This document shows, one piece after another, positions 1 through 7,208 of a stretch of DNA of 40,121 nucleotides. The DNA is from an uncultured Eubacteriales bacterium (GTDB lineage: Bacteria; Bacillota; Clostridia; Oscillospirales; Acutalibacteraceae). The notes beneath the pieces were generated by a model. It made no database searches, was not told where the DNA came from, and saw only the letters and a list, made by a program, of their open reading frames with translations. Location of the stretch: contig CAREUR010000010.1 in assembly GCA_948968885.1 (NCBI GenBank), forward strand, positions 1-40,121, in the 5' to 3' direction. The translations under genes and the position numbers were made by a program. Positions within the stretch are counted from its first letter, which is position 1. The number at the start of each line of letters is the position of its first letter.

Positions 1-617
1 TTAACTTCTTGCTCTATTGGCGTTATATCTTCATCTTCTTCGTTAAAATTATTATTCTCTGTCGTTACATTAGTCTCGTCCGCTATTGCACTTTTTTCTG
101 TATTGTCGTCAACCTCTGTGTTCAACATTACTTGCCTTACTAAACTATTATCGTTCTTTGCTTCTTGAGTCGTCGCCACTGGGGCTTTGGTGCCGTTATC
201 AATACTTTGGCTATAAGATGTGTCCGGTGTTGCCGGTGCCGCCTGTCCTCCCGAACCAGCACCACCGCCTCCAGGTCCAAATCCAGACATTGCAAGTCCC
301 GATGTACCCAACGTCAACAATGTTAATCCCATGACCACGCCTTGTTTAAAGTTCATGCCTCCGCTGACGTTTAGCAGGTCGTCATCGCTTAGCTCGCCCT
401 GCTGTACCATGCTATTTGTGTATTTCAAGAAGTCCTCTATGGTAAAGTCCAACCCGTGCTCCTTTGCCAGCGGGATAACCTTCTTGCTTATTATTTGCTC
501 GTAATCTACGGTCTCGCCTTTGTTTTGAATTTCATCCTTAATCTTTGCAATTTCTCGAGCCAGCTCCTCGTCTGACTTTACTAGCTCAAAAAACTTTTTC
601 ACGTTTTCTATAGCCAT
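1..617 (-). CDS. Nif11-type leader-peptide protein (RiPP precursor-like), 3' end outside window
   Basis: Starts at the ATG at 617 with AGGAG about 9 bases upstream and stays open to the window edge, so 205 residues are visible and the C-terminus is missing. Residues 1-87 form a Nif11-like leader: it opens MAIENVKKFFELVKSDEEL, has the charged helical middle of the family, and ends DDLLNVSGG, a classical double-glycine site at 86-87. Such leaders are normally cut by a C39-peptidase ABC transporter. The part after GG is unusual: a hydrophobic stretch (about 93-113), a glycine-rich linker (about 112-124), then at least 80 polar, acidic, Thr/Asn-rich residues. No cysteine is visible, so thioether or thiazole chemistry on Cys is excluded for the visible part. 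No modifying enzyme or transporter lies in the window; they may lie to the left. The family call is firm; maturation and product are unknown. Confidence -1.
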   Translation of the reverse strand, partial: MAIENVKKFFELVKSDEELAREIAKIKDEIQNKGETVDYEQIISKKVIPLAKEHGLDFTIEDFLKYTNSMVQQGELSDDDLLNVSGGMNFKQGVVMGLTLLTLGTSGLAMSGFGPGGGGAGSGGQAAPATPDTSYSQSIDNGTKAPVATTQEAKNDNSLVRQVMLNTEVDDNTEKSAIADETNVTTENNNFNEEDEDITPIEQEV

Positions 618-671
618 TCTCAACACTCCTTTTTTCAAATTAAACCCTTTTAAAAATCGATATATGATAAT

Positions 672-700
672 ATATTACTATAAAAATTTATTTTTGTCAA
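672..700 (-). promoter_or_regulatory. Sigma-A-type promoter of the Nif11 precursor gene
   Basis: On the minus strand, TTGACA (695-700) is followed after exactly 17 bases by TAATAT (672-677). The -35 box is perfect and the -10 box near consensus. The predicted leader is about 50 bases long. Confidence -1.
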
Positions 701-860
701 TATATTTTATGTTTTTTGCTGAAATTTTATTGATAATTAAACATTTTTATGCTACCATTAAGTAAACTCGCGTTCTTGTTGTGGTAAATTTTCACTTGAA
801 TCTAAAAAACAACTTAAAACAGGCCCTCCTCTGATTTGTAGATTTTGCCCTGACATTAAT

Positions 861-890
861 TTGATCATAAATGGCCGGCATTATTAGTAT
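861..890 (+). promoter_or_regulatory. Candidate promoter of the VanW-family gene
   Basis: TTGATC (861-866) and TAGTAT (885-890) are separated by 18 bases, ending 43 bases before the TTG start at 934. Both boxes deviate from consensus, so this is only a plausible site. Confidence -1.
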
Positions 891-933
891 GTTTAGTTGA
901 GAGCGCATAAGCAGCAGTGGGGAGGGGAATTTT

Positions 934-2232
934 TTGGTAACTTTTGCCGACAAAAAGCTAAATTTAGGGACAAAAATCCTTTTGGCCGCCGTCCCTTTGA
1001 TTATAATTCTCTTTTTGGGATACACCCTCGCGGCGGCACATATATCGGCTCAGCTGAGCACAGAAAACTTCTACGATGGCACCATCGTCGGCGGCGTGGA
1101 TGTCTCTGGCAAGAGCCGCGCCGAGGCTATTGACGTTATTTATGAAAAGCTTAAAAACGACGAGCAAAACGTGAATCTTACCGTCTGTTGTGAAGACAAA
1201 AGCCTCACGCTGACTGGTCAGGACTTTACATACAAATACAATGTTGAAGACACTGTAAATTCGGCGTACAGCTGCGCGCGGATTGGCAATTTGTTCTCGC
1301 GCTACTTTGAGCTTTTGAGCATTAAAAATAACACCGATAAATTCCCGGTGGAGACGACCTTGGAGACAGAAAGTTTAAGCCGGACCGTAGATTTTGTTAT
1401 GTGCAAGTTTGACGACCCCGACCTAGAGGCGCACGTCAAGAGTTTTGACCCGACGCGCGAGCCCATGTTTGTGTATAGCGAGGGCAAAGATGGGTATAAA
1501 TTAAATAGAGACGAGGTTTTGCAACAAATTCAGACCTCTGCTTTGGCAAAAAAAAGCGGCGAAGTCTGCCTGCAAAAGCACGAATACAAAAACGACACTA
1601 CTATTGACGACGCAAAAGCTCGGACTCAGCTAATTGGCGAGTTTAAGACGATTTCTACCAACAACAATAACAGCAATCAAAACATGAAGCTCTCGCTGGA
1701 GGCCGTTAATGGCACGGTCTTGCGGCCTTTTGAGACTTTTTCTTTTAACAAAACCGTCGGTAACTCCAACGACCCAAAGAGAGGCTTTTTGCCCGGCGCT
1801 TCTATCTTGAACGGGTCTATAGTTATGTCGTACGGCGGCGGAATTTGCCAGGCGGCCACTACCATCTACGGTGCGGCCATTCGTGCCGACATGACTATCA
1901 TTGAACGCAAGAATCATCGGTTTAAGTCCTCGTACGTTCCTTACGGGCTCGACGCGACCATCGATTACAAGACCATCGATCTAAAATTTAGAAACGACTT
2001 CACCCATCCGGTTTACATTCAAACCACAATGGTCGGCAAAGAGCTTGTGTGCAGAATCTTTGGGCCAAAAAGCCAGAACTTTGACACAATAGAAGTCAAC
2101 TCGTGGGTAACGGCGCAAGAAAGCCAAGAGATTAAAGCCGAGGCAGAGCGAATTTACTATAAAGGCGATAAAATCATCAATAAGAAAAGGTTACCAGATT
2201 CTGTCTATAAACCAAAACAACGCACCGCTTGA
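934..2232 (+). CDS. VanW-family membrane-anchored protein
   Basis: 432 residues from a TTG start, chosen because GGAGGGG lies about 8 bases upstream. One N-terminal membrane segment (about 13-35) with a short cytoplasmic tail suggests an anchored extracytoplasmic protein. Residues about 48-75 carry the GGVDVSGKSRAEA motif typical of the putative peptidoglycan-binding repeat that precedes VanW domains in Firmicutes. The VanW domain covers about 234-375, with the conserved RPFETFSFN, GGGICQAATT (301-310) and NHRFKSSYVPYGLDATI segments. The biochemical role of VanW is not established, although members occur next to some glycopeptide-resistance clusters; no van genes are here, so a general envelope role is the safer reading. 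It is probably transcribed separately from the gene 167 bases downstream. Confidence -1.
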   Translation: MVTFADKKLNLGTKILLAAVPLIIILFLGYTLAAAHISAQLSTENFYDGTIVGGVDVSGKSRAEAIDVIYEKLKNDEQNVNLTVCCEDKSLTLTGQDFTYKYNVEDTVNSAYSCARIGNLFSRYFELLSIKNNTDKFPVETTLETESLSRTVDFVMCKFDDPDLEAHVKSFDPTREPMFVYSEGKDGYKLNRDEVLQQIQTSALAKKSGEVCLQKHEYKNDTTIDDAKARTQLIGEFKTISTNNNNSNQNMKLSLEAVNGTVLRPFETFSFNKTVGNSNDPKRGFLPGASILNGSIVMSYGGGICQAATTIYGAAIRADMTIIERKNHRFKSSYVPYGLDATIDYKTIDLKFRNDFTHPVYIQTTMVGKELVCRIFGPKSQNFDTIEVNSWVTAQESQEIKAEAERIYYKGDKIINKKRLPDSVYKPKQRTA

Positions 2233-2399
2233 TTTTTGGTTTGAAATTTGGTAAAATTATTGTGTATGATTAAAATTTAAGGTGTACTTCTTTTTTTGAT
2301 GCTATCAATATTGTTAAAATTTGGCTTTTAGCCTGTCTTTTGTTTCTTAAAAAGTACAGCTGATCTGTTGTTTAATATTTATCTGCTTGGAGGAAACAA

Positions 2400-3425
2400 A
2401 TGGAAAAAAAGATCAGCGTTAAAGTAATTTTAAATACTGTTTTAGTTGTATTTTTGGTTTCTTTGTTTTTTTATCTTTGCTTTTCGGATAATGGTCTTAT
2501 TGACCTATTAAAGAATTCTAAAGGTTTTAACAAACCATGGCTAATTATGGCTTTTTGCTGCCATTTGATTAATATTTTTATTGATATTTACTTGGTTTAT
2601 AAGTTTACTGTTAATATGGACAAACGGTATACTTTTAAGAAGGCTATTCGCTCTTCTATGATTGGTCAGTTTTTTTCTGCCGTTACGCCGGGGGCCTCTG
2701 GCGGACAGCCCATGCAGGTCTATGCTATGGCCGATCAAGGGGTCGACAGCGGGATTGCTACTTCGGCTTTGGTGCAAAAATTTTTGGTTTATCAGACGGT
2801 TTTGACTTTTTATAGTATAATTGCTATCCTAATTAGAATAGATTATTTTAACAGCCTTAATAAAATTGTTTGGTCTATTACTCTTACGGGCTTTGTTATG
2901 CAGGCTGTTGTTATTGCTGCTATTTTGCTTTTTTCTTTTAACCGCAAGGTCACTTCTAAGATTATTTCTGGTACTATGCATTTGCTCTCTAGTTTGCATG
3001 TTTTGAAGGATGTGGACGAGAAAATCGATCGCCTTAACGCTCAGCTGGTTTTGTTTTACGACGGAAATAAGGCTCTCTATCGAGATAAATATATGTTTTT
3101 AAAGACTTATGTTTTAACCGCAATTCAGCTTACTTCCATATTTATTGTCCCTTATTGCATTTATCGGGCTTTTCATTTGCACGGCGCCAGCATGATTAGC
3201 ATGATTTGTGCGCAGTCTTTTGTTACTATGTCTTCTTGCTTGGTACCGATTCCGGGTTCTTCTGGCGTGGCCGAGGGCGCTAGTTCTATTTTCTTTAGCC
3301 CTTTTTTTGATGAGACTACCATCAAATCTGCTATTGCTTTGTCTCGGTTTATTACTTATTATTTTACTATTTTGATTTCTTTACCGTTTTCTCGGTTTGC
3401 TAAAAAGAAAAAAGTTAAAAATTGA
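2400..3425 (+). CDS. Flippase-like polytopic membrane protein (LPG_synthase_TM / UPF0104 family), copy 1
   Basis: 341 residues, ATG start with TTGGAGG just upstream. The protein is hydrophobic with roughly seven to eight membrane segments and belongs to the family of the MprF flippase domain and related glycolipid flippase-like proteins. Two family signatures are intact: GQFFSAVTPGASGGQPMQ near residues 90-107 and VPIPGSSGVAEG near 280-291. There is no C-terminal aminoacyltransferase domain, so it is not a full MprF. It is followed by a GT2 glycosyltransferase and then by a paralogue of itself, with short gaps, implying one operon acting on a lipid-linked sugar. Substrate and direction of flipping cannot be told from sequence. 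Confidence -1.
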   Translation: MEKKISVKVILNTVLVVFLVSLFFYLCFSDNGLIDLLKNSKGFNKPWLIMAFCCHLINIFIDIYLVYKFTVNMDKRYTFKKAIRSSMIGQFFSAVTPGASGGQPMQVYAMADQGVDSGIATSALVQKFLVYQTVLTFYSIIAILIRIDYFNSLNKIVWSITLTGFVMQAVVIAAILLFSFNRKVTSKIISGTMHLLSSLHVLKDVDEKIDRLNAQLVLFYDGNKALYRDKYMFLKTYVLTAIQLTSIFIVPYCIYRAFHLHGASMISMICAQSFVTMSSCLVPIPGSSGVAEGASSIFFSPFFDETTIKSAIALSRFITYYFTILISLPFSRFAKKKKVKN

Positions 3426-3476
3426 TGAGTTTTTTGAGGGTTGTTTTGTAGTTATATTTTAAGGGGAGATTTAAAA

Positions 3477-4457
3477 TTGAGTTCTGTTAATCCAAAAATA
3501 AGTTTGATTATTCCGGTTTATAATATGGCGCAGTACTTGGAGGATACTTTGCAGTCGGTTTTGGCGCAGAGCTTTACCGATTACGAGGTTGTTATGGTTA
3601 ATGACGGCTCTACGGACGGAAGTTTGGCTATTTTAAAAAAATATGCCCGCAGATATGATAATTTTCATTTAATAGATCAAAATAACTGTGGGTTGAGTAA
3701 AGCGCGTGCTGCTGGAATTGCCGCTTCTTGCGGTGAGTACATTGCTTTTTTGGACAGCGACGACTTTTTGGATCCGGAATTTTTGGCGCAGCTGTATAAG
3801 AGTGCTATTGAAAACGACGCGGATATCGCTTGCTGCAACTATTATCTTTACTACGACAAAAGCTGCAAAAAGATTTATATGCCGTTTACGGCCAAGACTG
3901 GCGTTTACTCTAACGAAGTCGCCCTTAAAAAGCTTATTTTGGACACGACTTTTCACTTTTTTATGTGGAACAAATTGTTTAAACGGCACCTGTTTTTTGA
4001 CAACGACGTGATCTTTTTTGACATGTACTTTGAGGATGTGGCGATATGTCCTCAGTTGTTTTACTACGCCAATAAGGTTTCCTTTATTAATCGGCCTTTA
4101 TACTACTATCGCCGGCACCAGGGTAGCATTATTTCGCAGATTGACGCCCCTAAAACGAACGATTATATTAAGTCTTTGGGGATTATTCGCAACTTTTTGG
4201 AGCAAAAAAATGTTTATCCAAAGTATAAATCGGTGTTCAAAATTTATGCTTTTCGGTTTAAAATTCAGATTGGATACTGCATTTTGACGAATCATATTGA
4301 TAATCTGAGCTTTGCGGATATTGGCGTAAACCTCAAGCGGGCGTATGTTGCGATTAATTCTTTTAAGAGCGACAAGTATATTCCGGCCAGCGAGCTGCCT
4401 ATTTTGCCGTTTTATGTGGAGGCTCCCCGCCAGAACAGGAAGGCGCTTATTCGGTAA
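3477..4457 (+). CDS. Glycosyltransferase family 2
   Basis: 326 residues from the TTG at 3477, preferred over the open-frame start at 3441 because AAGGGGAG lies about 8 bases before it and the GT-A fold then begins within ten residues (KISLIIPVYN). Nucleotide-binding VNDGSTDGS (about 39-47) and the metal-binding DSDD motif (about 86-89) are both present. The C-terminal third resembles the helical tail of soluble GT2 enzymes that modify surface glycans and has no clear membrane segment. It sits 51 bases after one flippase-like gene and 27 before another, so it most likely glycosylates the lipid or polymer those proteins handle. Donor and acceptor sugars are not predictable. Confidence -1.
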   Translation: MSSVNPKISLIIPVYNMAQYLEDTLQSVLAQSFTDYEVVMVNDGSTDGSLAILKKYARRYDNFHLIDQNNCGLSKARAAGIAASCGEYIAFLDSDDFLDPEFLAQLYKSAIENDADIACCNYYLYYDKSCKKIYMPFTAKTGVYSNEVALKKLILDTTFHFFMWNKLFKRHLFFDNDVIFFDMYFEDVAICPQLFYYANKVSFINRPLYYYRRHQGSIISQIDAPKTNDYIKSLGIIRNFLEQKNVYPKYKSVFKIYAFRFKIQIGYCILTNHIDNLSFADIGVNLKRAYVAINSFKSDKYIPASELPILPFYVEAPRQNRKALIR

Positions 4458-4484
4458 TTATTTTTGGAGGAGGAATTTTTAAAG

Positions 4485-5510
4485 ATGAAAAAATTTTTCA
4501 ATTTAAAAAGTCTTTACTTAGTTCTCCTTTTGATCTCGTTTTTTATACTTATTTATTTTTGCGTCGATGACAACAACTTGGCCACGCTGCTTGGCATTAT
4601 TTCTGCGCTTAACTTGGGCTGGCTCTTTGTTGCTTGCGCCTTGATGGCTGCATTTTGGCTCATTGACGCTTATGTTTTTAAGATTTTGACGAATTCGGTT
4701 TATAACAAGGCCTACACGATGCGCGATGCTTTTTGCGTCACCATGGTTGGCCAATTTTTTAATGCAGTTACTCCTTTTTGCCTGGCGAGTCAGCCTATGC
4801 AGATTTTGACTATGTCCCGGCAGCGGCTGGATGCTGGTCGAGCTTTTTCTGTTGTGGTCCGCAAATTCATCATTTACCAGGCGACTTTGGTGTTTTATTT
4901 GGTTTGCACCATGCTTTTTAGCTACCCGTTTTTTGCTGACAAAATCCCGGAGTTCATGAATTTAGTCATTTTGGGCTGCGTTTCACAGTCTTTGGTCATT
5001 TTGCTGATCGCGTTTTTTACTGTTAAAAAGAATCTTACCTTAAAGCTGATTTTGCTCATTCTGACGGGGCTCAGTAAGTTTAACTTTGTTGCGGATCCTC
5101 TTGAAAAGATGCAGTATATCGAGGATCAGATGAATGTTTATGTTGAGAATAACCGGGCTATCGGTGAAAACCCCAAACTGAGCTTTACGGCTTTCTTTTT
5201 GACGTTTTTACAGCTCACCGCCATGTTTAGCATTTCTTTTTGCATTTACAAGGCGTTTAACCACCCCGGGCTCGACATTGTTGATATGATCGCGGCGCAG
5301 GCTTTTGTGATGACCACCGCGGCCTATATGCCCTTACCCGGTGGCTGCGGCGCTATGGAGAGTTCCTTTATTTTGGTCTTTCGCGTGTTTTTCTCCGCCT
5401 GCCACATTAAGCCCGCCATGCTGCTTTGGCGCTTCATCACTTATTATTCTTGCATTATTTTCGGAATTTTCTTCGCGGTTAACATCAAAAAGCGCGCTGT
5501 TTCGGCCTGA
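4485..5510 (+). CDS. Flippase-like polytopic membrane protein (LPG_synthase_TM / UPF0104 family), copy 2
   Basis: 341 residues from the ATG at 4485. GGAGGAGG ends 11 bases before it; the upstream TTG at 4464 would place the ribosome binding site inside the gene. Size and membrane layout match the copy at 2400, and clear pieces are shared (V/IGQFF-x-AVTP, SQPMQ versus GQPMQ, a proline-glycine loop near the C-terminus). The signature motifs have drifted: PGASGG is PFCLAS here, and IPGSSGVAEG is LPGGCGAMES. The pair therefore looks like an old duplication with divergence in the likely substrate path. It ends the operon, just before a strong terminator. Confidence -1.
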   Translation: MKKFFNLKSLYLVLLLISFFILIYFCVDDNNLATLLGIISALNLGWLFVACALMAAFWLIDAYVFKILTNSVYNKAYTMRDAFCVTMVGQFFNAVTPFCLASQPMQILTMSRQRLDAGRAFSVVVRKFIIYQATLVFYLVCTMLFSYPFFADKIPEFMNLVILGCVSQSLVILLIAFFTVKKNLTLKLILLILTGLSKFNFVADPLEKMQYIEDQMNVYVENNRAIGENPKLSFTAFFLTFLQLTAMFSISFCIYKAFNHPGLDIVDMIAAQAFVMTTAAYMPLPGGCGAMESSFILVFRVFFSACHIKPAMLLWRFITYYSCIIFGIFFAVNIKKRAVSA

Positions 5511-5539
5511 GTCCGCGTGTTAATTTCCTTTAATGCAGC

Positions 5540-5577
5540 AAAAGTACCGCACTATACCGCGCGGTACTTTTATTTTG
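5540..5577. terminator. Bidirectional rho-independent terminator
   Basis: AAAAGTACCGC (5540-5550) pairs perfectly with GCGGTACTTTT (5561-5571) around a 10-base loop, with a T run on the plus strand and an A run before it. It can serve both the plus operon ending at 5510 and spoVAD, which ends at 5599 on the minus strand. Confidence -1.
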
Positions 5578-5598
5578 TCCTTTTATTGTGATTTTACC

Positions 5599-6615
5599 TC
5601 ACTTTGTGGCCGACGTGATATTCACAAGGTGCGCCACGGCTGGAATAGTCTCGCCTTGCTGGGTTGAGGTTGGCGACATTAATGCGCCGGTGGCCATGAA
5701 CAAGACATTGGTTAGCTCTTGATTTTTCATTTTGTTCAAGATGTCCGAGCACAAAACCACCGCAGAACATCCGCAACCAGAGCCACCCGCATGCACGTCC
5801 TGATCGTTCTGGTCGTAAATCATCAAGCCGCAGTCTTTGTGATTATCCTTCAGCTCAATGCCTTCCCGGTTTAACAGCTCTTTTAGAAGCTTGCTGCCCA
5901 CTTCTCCTAGATCCCCGGTTAAGATCAAGTCGTAATCGCCCGGTGCTGTGCCGGTGTCATCTAGAAAATCCTTCAGCGTTGCCGCCGCTGCTGGCGCCAT
6001 CGCCGCGCCCATGTTGTTTGCGTCCTTTACGCCGAGGTCCACTATCCGGCCCACCGTTACCTTCGAGATCTGCGGGCTTTGAGCGTTCTCTCCCACCACC
6101 GCTGCGCCCGAGCCCGTAACCGTCCACTGTGCCGTGGGCGTTCTTTGCCCGCCGTACTCTAGCGGAAAGCGAAACTGCCTCTCTGCCGAGCAAAAATGCG
6201 ACGACGTCACGGCAATGCAGTTGTTGGCCGCGCCGGAATCCACCATTATTGCAGAGAGCGCCAAGGTCTGCGCCATGGTGGAGCATGCGCCGTACTGCCC
6301 CAAGAATGGGATGTTTAAGCTTTTGAGTCCGAACGTCGATGAAATGCACTGATTTAGCAGATCTCCGGCAAAGATAAAGTCGATGTCGCCCTGCGCTACG
6401 CCGGATTTCTCTATGGCTAAGTTCACCGCTTTCGATTGCAGCTTGCTTTCGGCCTTCTCCCAAGAAGCCTCCCCCAGGGTGGTATCCTCAAACGTTTTGT
6501 CAAAGGCTTTGCCAAGCGGTCCTTGCGCCTCTTTTTTGCCGCAGACTGCTGCATAACCCCGGATTGCCGGCTTTTTCTCCATTTCGATTGTGTACTTTCC
6601 TATTCGTTTTGCCAT
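5599..6615 (-). CDS. spoVAD: Stage V sporulation protein AD
   Basis: 338 residues, the family's usual length, with AGAGG before the ATG. SpoVAD is a thiolase-fold protein of the SpoVA channel that brings dipicolinic acid into the forespore and binds it. Family segments are clear: FAGDLLNQCISSTFGLK, FLGQYGACSTMAQTLALS, VTSSHFCSAERQFRFPLEYGG (each only in part), LTGDLGEVGS and the glycine/cysteine-rich HAGGSGCGCSAVV. The gene stands alone here: spoVAC and spoVAE, which normally flank it in an operon, are not adjacent. It is bounded by a terminator on one side and the groES promoter region on the other. A candidate sigma-G promoter lies upstream at 6657-6686. Identification is secure. Confidence -1.
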   Translation of the reverse strand: MAKRIGKYTIEMEKKPAIRGYAAVCGKKEAQGPLGKAFDKTFEDTTLGEASWEKAESKLQSKAVNLAIEKSGVAQGDIDFIFAGDLLNQCISSTFGLKSLNIPFLGQYGACSTMAQTLALSAIMVDSGAANNCIAVTSSHFCSAERQFRFPLEYGGQRTPTAQWTVTGSGAAVVGENAQSPQISKVTVGRIVDLGVKDANNMGAAMAPAAAATLKDFLDDTGTAPGDYDLILTGDLGEVGSKLLKELLNREGIELKDNHKDCGLMIYDQNDQDVHAGGSGCGCSAVVLCSDILNKMKNQELTNVLFMATGALMSPTSTQQGETIPAVAHLVNITSATK

Positions 6616-6656
6616 TTTTTAGCCTCTTTTCTGCTCTGACCTAGTTTTTCTCTATT

Positions 6657-6686
6657 TATTATTGGAAATTACCTCAAAACTATTCA
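6657..6686 (-). promoter_or_regulatory. Candidate sigma-G promoter of spoVAD
   Basis: On the minus strand, TGAATA (6681-6686) is followed after 17 bases by AATAATA (6657-6663). This matches the forespore sigma-G pattern (GNATR, 17-18 bases, CATNNTA) except for the first -10 base, and lies about 45 bases before the start codon. The position fits the known forespore expression of spoVA genes; the match alone is modest. Confidence -1.
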
Positions 6687-6752
6687 CTTTTGTCGGTTTT
6701 TTTGTTAATCGTGGAGAAATTTTCTCTCGCGCTCTTTTTGGACATTTTTTGC

Positions 6753-6781
6753 TTGCTTTTTTCAGTTTTAGAATATAAAAT
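6753..6781 (+). promoter_or_regulatory. Candidate sigma-A promoter of groESL
   Basis: TTGCTT (6753-6758) and TAAAAT (6776-6781) are 17 bases apart. The predicted transcription start falls inside the CIRCE operator, the usual arrangement for HrcA repression. Confidence -1.
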
Positions 6782-6785
6782 ATAT

Positions 6786-6812
6786 TTAGCACTCGAGTTG
6801 TTAGATTGCTAA
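6786..6812 (+). promoter_or_regulatory. CIRCE operator (HrcA binding site)
   Basis: TTAGCACTC, nine bases, then GATTGCTAA. The consensus is TTAGCACTC-N9-GAGTGCTAA, so the left arm is perfect and the right arm has one change (T for G at its third base). It lies 33 bases before the groES start, so HrcA heat-shock control of groESL is expected. Confidence -1.
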
Positions 6813-6844
6813 AAAATCTTTTATGCTTTAAGGAGGCATATGTC

Positions 6845-7129
6845 ATGAAAATTAAACCCCTTGCAGACAGAGTCGTCATTAAGATGGAGCAAGCTCAGGA
6901 AACCACCAAGGGCGGCATCGTTCTGGCCGGCACGGCTAAAGAAAAACCTCAGATTGCTGCTGTTGTGGCGGTTGGCCCTGGCGGGATCGTCGACGGCAAG
7001 GAAGTGCAGATGTATGTGAAGGTTGGCGACCGCGTCATTACTAGCAAGTATTCTGGCACCGAAGTTAAGTTCGATAACGATGAGTACACTATTCTTCGCC
7101 AGTCGGACATTTTGGCGGTTGTTGAATAA
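6845..7129 (+). CDS. groES: Co-chaperonin GroES (Hsp10)
   Basis: 94 residues from the ATG at 6845, with AAGGAGG about 8 bases upstream; an ATG at 6840 is out of frame. The protein is full length and reads as standard GroES: MKIKPLADRVVIKMEQAQETT at the start (shown in part), a glycine-rich mobile loop (TKGGIVL), the GDRVITSKYSGTEVK strand, and the terminal DEYTILRQSDILAVVE. GroES caps the GroEL ring and helps fold cytosolic proteins. It is followed 79 bases later by groEL and preceded by a CIRCE site, so the two form an HrcA-regulated operon. Confidence -1.
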   Translation: MKIKPLADRVVIKMEQAQETTKGGIVLAGTAKEKPQIAAVVAVGPGGIVDGKEVQMYVKVGDRVITSKYSGTEVKFDNDEYTILRQSDILAVVE

Positions 7130-7208
7130 TTCGTTTTGACCTTTTGCATCGCGATACATAGCGATTTTTGAAGTTTGATTATATTACATTTTAGGAGGAC
7201 TTGTTGAT

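Larger units (their letters stand above)
618..933. other. Divergent intergenic region between the Nif11 gene and the VanW gene
   Basis: These 316 bases are very AT-rich on the left side. They hold the consensus promoter of the Nif11 gene (672-700, minus) and a weaker candidate promoter for the VanW gene (861-890, plus). I see no convincing gene here; the open frames are short and lack ribosome binding sites. Confidence -1.

Noticed and set aside
934..2232. VanW gene as evidence of a vancomycin-resistance cluster
   Set aside because: VanW-domain proteins are widespread in Firmicutes; there are no vanR/S, ligase, vanH or vanX genes in the window.
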